The position numbers and the translations under genes were made by a program. Positions 1 to 8,316 of a stretch of DNA of 64,000 bases are shown in pieces. Origin of the DNA: Leishmania donovani (lineage: Eukaryota; Euglenozoa; Kinetoplastea; Trypanosomatida; Trypanosomatidae); NCBI RefSeq assembly GCF_000227135.1, contig NC_018256.1, positions 888,377-952,376 of the forward strand, in the 5' to 3' direction. The notes beneath the pieces are model-generated. The model had not been told where the DNA came from, ran no database searches, and worked only from the letters and a program-made list of their open reading frames with translations. How positions within the stretch are numbered: the first letter of the stretch is position 1; every line of letters begins with the position of its first letter.

Positions 1-3000
1 TGCAGCGACCGCTCCCGCGCTGCTGCAGCACTCGCATTATGCGTCAAGTGATGCAGACGCGTCAAGCAGTCCCGCAGTACATCGCGCAGGAACACACCAA
101 TGGCATTGTTTCTGCGATTCGCCTCTTCAACAGTCGATAGCTGCCTCGCCAACTCATGGTGCGCAACAGCGGCCGTCTCGATAGCGTCGTGCGCGGAGCG
201 AAGCTGGGCCTCCAGCTCCGCGACGGCAGCTTCATAATCCGCCCGCTGCCGCTGCAGGTCGTCGACGTGCCGACGCAGCACCTCTCTCCTTTCGTCACTC
301 AACGAGTTTTCCGACGCGGCTTCGGCCAGCTGCCTTCGCAGACTCTTCACCTCCTCGCACAACCTCCGCGTCGCCTCAGTCTGTGATTTCAGTGCCATAT
401 CCTTCGCCTTGGTGTCCTCCTCCAGCTCGTTTCGCTCCTTCTTGAGATCCCTGCAGTCTTGCGCGCTCTGCGCTGCCTCCCGTTGCAGTTCTCTTAGCTG
501 CCTCTGCAGATCCTTCTCGGCGACGCTGCGGCCCTTGCCGAGGTCGTCGACATGCTTCTTTAGAGCTCTCTCGCTGGCTTTGGTGCGTGTCGCCGTCTCC
601 TTCAGCTCTGCCTGCAGCCGCTTCTTCGCCTCTTCGTTTTGCAGCTCCGACACAGCGAGGGCCTTCAGTTGCTCTTGAAGTTGGCGCACCTGCGCTCGCG
701 CCCGCACAATGGCGTCGACAAGAGAGTTATCGGCAACCCCTTCAGAGCTCCTAAGCGTCTCTGCGGCTACCGCCGCCGCAGCCGTCAAGGCTCTTGCCAC
801 CGCCTCGGCGGTTGAAGGGTGTATGGAACCGCTGCGTGACGCCTCTGCTCCTCCTGCTTCTGAGTTGGATGTCTCCGGTGCAACCGTAGACCTGTCAGGG
901 CGGCTCCTGCGTGCCGCAGAAAACCGCACTCCTTTTTCTCCACAACGGCTCTTGCCTATGGCGACTTCTATGATTTCTTGAGCACTCTTCGTCAGACCGT
1001 CAAACTCATTCGTCGGCGCACTCGACTGCGCCGCCGCTGCTCGTTGCTGCGCTTGCAAGCACAGCTCTATGAGCTCTGTGGGCTTTCGATCGCCCTTGGC
1101 CGCCAACTGCCCGGCGCTACGGCGTGCTACTTCGACCTGCTCAGGCGTAGCCACGGCGTCGTCCTGCGGCGCCCTGTGCTGCCTTCGCGCCAACAGAGCT
1201 GCAGTCCTCTGACTCATGGTCGACGGCGGTGTGGCAGGAGGGGGTCGCAGAATGGCGACTGAGGTGTGCACCACCGCAGCATACTGCGCAATATGCTGCA
1301 GGTCGTCGGCATGTGCGGCTTCTAGGTCTCGGGTGCGGTGCCACAGCCGCTCCAGGGCCACGCTAACCTTCTCCGACGCGCCTTTGCCGGACCACAGCGA
1401 TGTCAGCACCAGTACCGCGTCCATGTTTTCGCAGAGGGCACGCAGCGAGTCGGCGATGTTGGCTGATCGACTGGCACGCTCTTCAACCGACTCCTGCGGC
1501 TTCGCCATAAAGTTGGTGTTCGTAGCACCGCGGCCGCCGAACGCGTCGAGGGCGCGGAGCGCAGCACCCTGCAAGTTCGCCACCTCGTCCGCGGATCGCT
1601 TGCCGTCCTGGTGCATCGCCTGAATGGCGCCGGCTAAAGCCTTGGCGTCCTCTACAAGTAGCCGCGGCAGCTTCTGGTAGTCGATGAAGGTTGCATCCGC
1701 CGGGGAGGCTGGAGGGCGAATCGATGGCGGTGTCGCCTTTCTCACCACCGGGGCCGCTGACGAGGATCGGGCAAAGGTCACAACCGCTGCACCGGAGCAC
1801 CGGCCGCCGCCCGTGCTGCGAAGCGCAGACTGCGGGCCCGGCTTGCTGGGCCCGTCTCCCACGCGCGAGGTCGTCAGCGACGGCCCGCAGCTCGACTCCC
1901 AGTCGGAATCGGCTGGGGAGACCACTTGCAGCAGCGAAGATGCCGCTGCCAGAGTGCTACGCACCGTCTGCGCTGCCGAGGCGAGCTCATCGCGCTGAGC
2001 CTTGATGGTGGTGGCCTCCATCTCTTCGCTGAGTCGCTCGTGCAGGTGCGCAGCACACTCCTCGAACGATGCGGGCGGCGTAGGCATTTTGGCTATCAAT
2101 GAAAGGGATACGAGTGTGTCGCCCACAGCGCGCAGCAGGGCCTCGGCAGTGTCCTTCGACTGGCGGGCGCTCTTCAGCAGGGTTTCGGAAGACGGCGGCC
2201 GTGGCGGCGGTGGTTTTGAGGCACCTGAGGGACTGCAGGGGTTTGCTGCAACGATGCTCCACTTGCGCAGCGAGCGCAAACGCAGACTCGACGGTCCCTC
2301 CAGGAGCCTCACCGCTTGCTGCATCGCCTCACGCAGTTCGTTGACCTCCCTTTGGCGCTGCTGCTCCGAGGCGCCGATGTCGCCGCGGCTGACCTCCAGG
2401 TCATTCTGCAGCCCTGACTGCTGCTGAAGAGCCGCATGGAGCTGATCACGTAAGCCCTTTGTCTCACGCACGGCTTTCTGTAACTCCTGCTGCAGCTTCA
2501 GATTTGCATCTTCCAGCTCGGCAATCTCGGCGGCGCGGTGCTTCCTTGTCTGCATGTTGTGGAAGCGCCACCACCTGAGTAGCGTGCGGCTGCGCAGTCG
2601 TTCCTTGTTGAGCGCCTCGAGCAGCTCTACGTTGGTGACGGTGCGCTGCTTACGCTCCCGCACATGTGCGCGCCACTTGGCGAAGTACCGACGTGCCAGG
2701 GCGAGGAAGTCCGCCTTGGACCGCAGCGGCACGTCTTGACGCACACGAATGGCCGATCGCACATTCTCGGAGGTTCGCATTTGGGTAAAGGCGAGCCACC
2801 GCATGAAACACCGAGTGTACTCCTGACGAAGGGAGTTGTGCTTCAGCATCGTGGAGCACCGCTTCAAGTGCGTCTGCAATCTGCGTTGTCGGATGGCAGC
2901 CGCCCACGCCGAGAAGGCCCGGCTTGCATGCAGAAGCTCGTTGCTACGGCCCAGCAGTCGCGCTGTGTGTAGCTGCGTCGCACCCTCTGTGGCCGCCACC

Positions 3001-3050
3001 ACCCCTGTCGGTGACCTACCACGCCGTGCGCTCCTCGGCGATGCGTGCAT
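1..3050 (-). CDS. Large coiled-coil protein with N-terminal Sfi1-like Trp repeats (3' end outside window)
   Basis: The frame is open from an ATG at 3048-3050 to the window edge, giving 1016 residues with no stop, so the C-terminus is missing. The first 170 residues hold four helical segments with central tryptophans: AFSAWAAAIRQR (W49), CFMRWLAFTQM (W85), YFAKWRAHVRER (W126) and LLRWWRFHN (W160/161). Spacing is 34-41 residues. This resembles the centrin-binding repeats of Sfi1-type proteins, though it is a pattern match by eye. A coiled coil follows (about 175-235), then a Pro/Ser/Ala-rich middle, then a long heptad-rich Gln/Glu/Arg coiled coil from about 690 to the end. A structural role at the basal body, flagellum or cytoskeleton is inferred from this layout only. 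No catalytic motif was seen. The upstream spacer carries a purine-rich (+ strand) tract that could supply the splice acceptor. Confidence 0.85.
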   Translation of the reverse strand, partial: MHASPRSARRGRSPTGVVAATEGATQLHTARLLGRSNELLHASRAFSAWAAAIRQRRLQTHLKRCSTMLKHNSLRQEYTRCFMRWLAFTQMRTSENVRSAIRVRQDVPLRSKADFLALARRYFAKWRAHVRERKQRTVTNVELLEALNKERLRSRTLLRWWRFHNMQTRKHRAAEIAELEDANLKLQQELQKAVRETKGLRDQLHAALQQQSGLQNDLEVSRGDIGASEQQRQREVNELREAMQQAVRLLEGPSSLRLRSLRKWSIVAANPCSPSGASKPPPPRPPSSETLLKSARQSKDTAEALLRAVGDTLVSLSLIAKMPTPPASFEECAAHLHERLSEEMEATTIKAQRDELASAAQTVRSTLAAASSLLQVVSPADSDWESSCGPSLTTSRVGDGPSKPGPQSALRSTGGGRCSGAAVVTFARSSSAAPVVRKATPPSIRPPASPADATFIDYQKLPRLLVEDAKALAGAIQAMHQDGKRSADEVANLQGAALRALDAFGGRGATNTNFMAKPQESVEERASRSANIADSLRALCENMDAVLVLTSLWSGKGASEKVSVALERLWHRTRDLEAAHADDLQHIAQYAAVVHTSVAILRPPPATPPSTMSQRTAALLARRQHRAPQDDAVATPEQVEVARRSAGQLAAKGDRKPTELIELCLQAQQRAAAAQSSAPTNEFDGLTKSAQEIIEVAIGKSRCGEKGVRFSAARRSRPDRSTVAPETSNSEAGGAEASRSGSIHPSTAEAVARALTAAAAVAAETLRSSEGVADNSLVDAIVRARAQVRQLQEQLKALAVSELQNEEAKKRLQAELKETATRTKASERALKKHVDDLGKGRSVAEKDLQRQLRELQREAAQSAQDCRDLKKERNELEEDTKAKDMALKSQTEATRRLCEEVKSLRRQLAEAASENSLSDERREVLRRHVDDLQRQRADYEAAVAELEAQLRSAHDAIETAAVAHHELARQLSTVEEANRRNNAIGVFLRDVLRDCLTRLHHLTHNASAAAARERSL

Positions 3051-4673
3051 CGTGAGGGCACCACTGCAGCAATGGAAGACGGCAACTGAGAAAGGAAGCA
3101 GACGACGACGACGAAACAGAAACGAAAAAAAAAAAACGACTGTGGGACAGCGGGGCAGGGCAACGTGGCGGCGGATGTGAGCAAAGCGCCACGCGAGTCA
3201 AGAGAACACGGCAGAAGCGGTGCGCTCGTGCGTGGGGAGAGGGAGGCCGCGCAGACGGTGCGGCGGAGCCACAGCGACACAAAGAAAAAGGCGGGGAGAG
3301 GGGAGCGAAGTGGCTTTGAGTGAACGATGGCACACACACACACACACACACAAAGACACACACAGAAGTGGGCAGTGGATCTGAGGCAAAATGGGGAAGC
3401 GGGCAAGAAAGTAGGTGGCGTGGGCAGGAACGCAGGAAAAGAGTGCAGCACACACACACATGTACAGTTCCTGGCGGGGTGTATACTCCTCTCGCCTATA
3501 CCTCGTAGCGATTCCCCTCTTCAAGGCGGTCCGACAGAGGGAGAGAGGGTCAGAGACAGGCCGGGTGAGGCGAGAGAGGCGGGCGTCGGGGGAAGTCCCA
3601 CACGCACACACGTACAACCCATTACCCACGCGATAACGAAGGCAGTACGAGCGCACGTGCCAACGGATCGGCGAGTGCAGAGGGGAGAGAAGCGCTTACA
3701 AGAGACTGCTGGAGTACACGACACAGCGACATGAAGTTGAGACCCTGGACGGATAAAGAGAAAGGGCAGTGTGCCACGTGGCGAGCAGACAGCCACGTGT
3801 GGGTGTCTCTGGTTTGAGCTGTATCGGGTTGCGCTACTTGGTGCGTGTGTGTTTAAGAGCCCCTGCTTCTTGCGCTGCCCCTTCCTGTGCTGCGCGGAGC
3901 GGATGTGAGCAGAGAGAGAGAGAGATGCACGCCTTCGCGTTTACATACCATACGAGAAGCTCTCCTAAATCACACGTCCGTGCAAACAGCGTGAGGACGA
4001 GGAGGGAGGAGAGGAAACGAGAGAGAAAGGTGGGCGACGGCACGCGCAGTGCACACACCGGGCCAACGCAGCACAACATGGTACGAGTATTAACGCATGA
4101 AAAGACAGGGGAGAGAAGCAAAGAGAATAACAGAGGCGAGGGCGGAGAAGGGGAGAGGGACGATGCTCAGCGCAGGAGACACACAACGCTGCGCCCGCAC
4201 CGAGCGTAACGCACACAAAACGTTATGGCGCGGCCGTGAGGTAGCAGCCGATGGGCTGCACGAGTGAGACAAAGAGCCGGTCATCGCTGCCTTTGCACAT
4301 TTCCTGCGATTGCTTGTTTTATCTGTGTCGCGTGCTGCAGCACATCTGCTGCGCCGTGGATGCCTCCATGACGACTCGATGCGACGAGGTGTCGAGTGAC
4401 TGAAGGAGAGAAAAGAGCAGGAAAAACAACAGAAAGCGAAGTAGCGGATGTTAGAGGGAATTGGTGGTGGCGGTGGGGTACAAACTCGGCTGTAAAACTG
4501 GGAAGAAGGAAAGACGACCGCAACATGCAGCGTTGAGGCTGGGAGACGAGGAAAGAGAGGCACAACGAGGAAAGTCGACGATCATGTGTAGCTCCGCTCC
4601 CTTCCGGCAAAAAAGAAAACAGCACCGCTCGCTAAGCCCTTCCCCTGTCTTGCGCGCCGGCTCAGATCTATCC
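3051..4673. other. Spacer without a supported gene; (CA)n microsatellite at 3331-3352
   Basis: This 1.6 kb stretch holds only short frames with simple-sequence composition. The plus strand is purine-rich with CA repeats at 3331-3352 and again near 3450. It should hold the 3' UTR of the gene ending at 4674 and the 5' UTR and splice acceptor of the gene starting at 3050. Confidence 0.7.
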
Positions 4674-6527
4674 TCAGTGGGTGAGCACAAAGTCCATCAT
4701 GTGCACAAGATGATGGTAGTGTGTAGGGAGGTGTGGCAACTGCTGCACCGCCAGCTGTGCGTGCCCCTCCCAGTGCTTCTCAACCATAGCCTGCGCTGCG
4801 TCCGCGAGGTGGGCGGCAGCGGGGCGAGCATGCGCACCTCCGGCATCATGCCGCATCTCCCCTTGTTTGGGGAATCGCTCGTGAAGTCGCACAAGGAGCG
4901 CGAAACACGCCAGTCCTTCCACAACAACGCGGGTGGTGGGCACCGGTGGCATTACGGTCTCTGATGTCCGTGGCGACCATGACTGCGCGCCCACGGCGTC
5001 TTGTCTCAGTCCACCTCGAGCGTCCCGCTCCTCCAGTGATTCGGCGCTGGTGGGGTCTTGTGATGCATTGCCTGCGTCGACCGTTGCCGTGGTGAAGCAG
5101 CCCCGCAGAATAAGCGTGGTGGTTTTCTGAAGGACGGTGAGGGCGAAGAGCCTCCATCCAACGTCGTCGGTGCGACGCTCGCTTGCAAGCGACTGCATTC
5201 CTTGCGGGGGCGCGGCTTTCTCATTCCCGCTGCTGCTCAGAGCATCGGATGACCGCTTCTCACTTTCGTGGAGGCTCGTCTCTCTCGCAGCACGGGCGCT
5301 AGTCTGTAGATGGTACACCGCCGTGCACATGGCGTTGGCCCAGCGCCAGACACCTTCCATGCAGAACGCGGGCGGCATTCCGGGATCGAGTGGGTCGTTC
5401 TCACAGCCGTGGACCGCCGTTATTGCACCCTGGATGCTGTACTCCTTTGCCTCCCACGGCGCCAGAAGGCCGACATATACGCGCAGCAGCCACGCCGCCG
5501 CGGTCGCCGGCGTCATCCGGTGCGCTGAGATCATCTGCTGCACGACATCGGGGAAGAGGCGGACGCTGAAGCGGTGCAACGGCACGGCAATTCTACTCGG
5601 TGCCGTGCTCTCCACCGCCACGCCGCTGTCCTCGAACCACGCGACTGTCTCCTGTGCGACGGCGACAAGAGCGGCGGAATGCGAAGCGGCGGCCGCCTCC
5701 GTATTGTAAGGGAGGCGCAGCGGATACCCAATGGAGAGAAAATACTGCAGCAGCAATGGAGAGGATGAAGGCAGCTGGGGTGTGCCTGCCGTGCTGTCAC
5801 CTGCCAGGCTTGCGGGCGCCTGCCCTGGAGGCGCAAACGGCCCTCCAAGCAGCTGTGGAAATGCCGTCCCCATCAACGCAGCGTACGGAGACGGCGAGGA
5901 GCACTCCGAGGTATCAAGACGGCGCCCCGCCTGTGTGCTGTCACACAGCTTGGCGCCGTTGCGCGGCTGTTGCGGTCCTTCGCTTCGGTGGCGGCGAATC
6001 TCCCTGTACAGGTCCACCGCAGAGCGCTCCCAGTCGTCGAGAACTGCGACACTACCATGATAGGGGTGGCCGCTGTTGCTGCTGTTTGCCTCACGGATGG
6101 TCACTGCTGCGGCGGTAGACGCGCCGGATCCGGCTTGGTCAGACAGTCGTGGAGTTCGCCGAAAGCGCAACTGCTGTGTTGTGCAGTAGACGCCGCTGCT
6201 GACGGTATCTTGTTGCACATCGCCGTCAAGCACGATCCCCCAGTTCGTGAAAGGTGGTGTCGTTTCAAAAGGTGCCTCGCTCATTGGGAACGCCGAGCTT
6301 TTAGACGATGCGGCCTTAAAGTCGCTATGTGCGCAGGCCTTATGGGCGGCTTTGCTGGTGTCCTGTGGGCTTTCGAACGAAAGGGAGGGGAAAAGAAGGT
6401 GGATGAGATATGGCGCGGCGTACCCCACACAGGCAGCGCAGGCAACGATGACGCGTATGCAAGGACATATTCTCCGACCCATACGGGTACGTGACGAGAG
6501 AGACTTCGAGAAGATCAAGCGGGTCAT
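4674..6527 (-). CDS. Hypothetical protein with one N-terminal membrane segment
   Basis: A 617-residue frame starting with a true ATG. Residues about 20-46 form a hydrophobic segment (VIVACAACVGYAAPYLIHLL) preceded by Arg/Lys-rich sequence, so a signal anchor or N-terminal membrane anchor is likely. The body alternates Ser/Ala/Gly-rich linkers with conserved-looking helical blocks, for example AWLLRVYVGLLAPWEAKEY and GWRLFALTVLQKTTTLILRG. I do not recognise the family with certainty. The order of those helical blocks faintly recalls the peroxisome biogenesis protein PEX16, but no diagnostic motif supports this. The next gene upstream, the deaminase-like gene, lies only 287 bp away (6528-6814). 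Confidence 0.8.
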   Translation of the reverse strand: MTRLIFSKSLSSRTRMGRRICPCIRVIVACAACVGYAAPYLIHLLFPSLSFESPQDTSKAAHKACAHSDFKAASSKSSAFPMSEAPFETTPPFTNWGIVLDGDVQQDTVSSGVYCTTQQLRFRRTPRLSDQAGSGASTAAAVTIREANSSNSGHPYHGSVAVLDDWERSAVDLYREIRRHRSEGPQQPRNGAKLCDSTQAGRRLDTSECSSPSPYAALMGTAFPQLLGGPFAPPGQAPASLAGDSTAGTPQLPSSSPLLLQYFLSIGYPLRLPYNTEAAAASHSAALVAVAQETVAWFEDSGVAVESTAPSRIAVPLHRFSVRLFPDVVQQMISAHRMTPATAAAWLLRVYVGLLAPWEAKEYSIQGAITAVHGCENDPLDPGMPPAFCMEGVWRWANAMCTAVYHLQTSARAARETSLHESEKRSSDALSSSGNEKAAPPQGMQSLASERRTDDVGWRLFALTVLQKTTTLILRGCFTTATVDAGNASQDPTSAESLEERDARGGLRQDAVGAQSWSPRTSETVMPPVPTTRVVVEGLACFALLVRLHERFPKQGEMRHDAGGAHARPAAAHLADAAQAMVEKHWEGHAQLAVQQLPHLPTHYHHLVHMMDFVLTH

Positions 6528-6814
6528 GGCTGCTGCGGTGGGGATGGGAGGGGAGGGGAGAAGCGTTTTCTCGACAAGGGTGGCCCCTCAGCTCTCCAGT
6601 TGCCGTGAGCTAGATTCCACAAGCGCGCGTGGCTCTGCAAGTTGCTGCGTCGCATCCGACTCGGCAATATCCTTCACAAACTCCATGTCGACGTTAAAAT
6701 GTGAAGAGCAAGCGCCATGTGATCGCCAAAGGAGACCGTTGCGCCATGTGTCACACCCAAACACAGAGACAACAATGAAAAGGGGAGGGCGAAAGAACAA
6801 GCGGGCAGCGGCGG

Positions 6815-7924
6815 CTAGCTCGACACAATGCAGACGTCCACAGGCGCCTCCATCATCTTTACGCGCTGCTGCGCTACAGCGAAGAGGTGCACCGTGACAG
6901 CCGGCGAGGCAGCGTAGACGAACAAGCGCAGTGGCGTACGCTCTTCTTGAAGACGCGCACGCGCCACGTGGCATAAATGATTCCAGCACTCCGGGCAGGG
7001 AAAGATGGCGACGGCCTGCGCAGCGGCCGGGCCGGCATCGCTACAGGCTGTTGCACAAGAGCTGCATGTGGCTGATGCCGGCGCAGCAGCCTTTTCACCC
7101 GACTCCAGTGCGTGGTAAGACGTCATAGGCGAACAGCGAGCAGCCAGGAGAAACACGTCTGCCACGTCGGCGTAGATACAGCCGCTGGCGGCCGCAGCCC
7201 CGAGCGCGTTCTGCTCCGCACACCCCTTCAAGATTCCGCGCAGCGTCGCCCCGGCGGGGTTGATGCGCTTGTGAAATGCATGGTTGACCCCTGTGAAGAC
7301 TTCGTCACCGCAGGCGGCGGCGCCACTCTCCGCAGAAAGCGCGTGATGGTGAGGAGAAGCGACTACGCGACTCACGACGAACAGCTCGCTATGAAGCGAG
7401 TCCACTGGCGCCGTCGAGGTCCGAGTTTGAGGCGACTTTGAGCCACTTTCCCCTTCTCGGGAGAGCAGGTGGTGCGCTGCAGCAGCCCTGGAGGCTGCCT
7501 CCACGGCATTGCTTGATGCTTGCCGAAGGCTGGACAGACGTCGTAGCAGCCCTCGCAAATGAGTAAAGTGGGCCAGTTGCGCGGCGCTGAGTTGCTGTGC
7601 TGGCCTGGAGAAGACATGCACCTTGGAGCTCCCTTGAGAGCGTCCCAGCCCGGCCGCAGTCCCTCCGCCTCGCTTTGGGCTATTGTTGCAACGGTTGCCT
7701 CTGCCGCTGCCGCTGTCCGGCCCCCGGAACCTCTCGAAGGATGTGTCCGCACACACGTCTGTCGGCAAGCCTGAGAAAGCTTGATCTCGATCCGCCTCGG
7801 CAGTGCACGTGAATCGAGCAGAGTGGACGAGCGCTGAGTTGCTGTTGGAGGGAGACAGTGCAGACAGCCCCAAGAATCGCCCCTGCACGGCGACGCAGCG
7901 GCCAGCGGTGCGAGAGACGGGCAT
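6815..7924 (-). CDS. Cytidine-deaminase-like zinc-dependent protein
   Basis: 369 residues from the ATG at 7922-7924; the frame extends 3 codons further to a GTG that I did not use. The C-terminal half has the hallmarks of the cytidine deaminase fold: GCAEQNALG (C235, E237) and IFPCPECWNHL (P309, C310, C313). These match the C-A-E and P-C-x2-C zinc site in which the Glu is the proton shuttle. VFTGVNHAF at 209-217 resembles the substrate strand (V-x-T-G-x-N) of CDA enzymes. The CAE rather than HAE form fits the cytidine deaminase branch better than the tRNA adenosine or dCMP deaminase branch. The first 170 residues are low-complexity and Arg/Ser-rich and could be an organellar targeting or regulatory extension. 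Substrate is not known: free cytidine, or RNA as in editing deaminases. Confidence 0.85.
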   Translation of the reverse strand: MPVSRTAGRCVAVQGRFLGLSALSPSNSNSALVHSARFTCTAEADRDQAFSGLPTDVCADTSFERFRGPDSGSGRGNRCNNSPKRGGGTAAGLGRSQGSSKVHVFSRPAQQLSAAQLAHFTHLRGLLRRLSSLRQASSNAVEAASRAAAAHHLLSREGESGSKSPQTRTSTAPVDSLHSELFVVSRVVASPHHHALSAESGAAACGDEVFTGVNHAFHKRINPAGATLRGILKGCAEQNALGAAAASGCIYADVADVFLLAARCSPMTSYHALESGEKAAAPASATCSSCATACSDAGPAAAQAVAIFPCPECWNHLCHVARARLQEERTPLRLFVYAASPAVTVHLFAVAQQRVKMMEAPVDVCIVSS

Positions 7925-8316
7925 CCCGTACACGTTCTAATGTATGTTCAATGTGTATAGCCGCGTGCGTATGAGGTGCTGAGCAACGCCGTGAAAGCCA
8001 AAGTAATGAGGGCACGTGCAGCGCGACCGGGAGAGGGGTGAGGTAGAACGTACGGCAGGGAGAGGTGAGAGCAGTGGCTGCAAGTGCAGCGGCAAGTATT
8101 CAACTAAGCGCTCCGTCGAAAGAAAGACGAGATCTGACAGCGGCACCAACTTGCACGAGATGGACTCACCCACAGAGTGCGCACGCTCACGCAGAGGCCC
8201 GTCGCGTCCTGTAATGCTCTTGTTGCACAAGTACTCGCGGCGGCCATTGCGGCGCCCTCCACGTTGCACTGATCACTTCGACAGCAGCGGCTTCCGAGCA
8301 CGAGCACGTTTACTCC
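7925..8316. other. Short spacer, no feature seen
   Basis: About 390 bp between the methyltransferase stop and the deaminase-like ATG. It should contain the 3' UTR of the former's transcript downstream region and the splice acceptor of the latter. No distinct element was seen. Confidence 0.6.

Noticed and set aside
3331..3352. (CA)n run considered as CRISPR or satellite
   Set aside because: Plain dinucleotide repeat without spacers, typical of trypanosomatid spacers.
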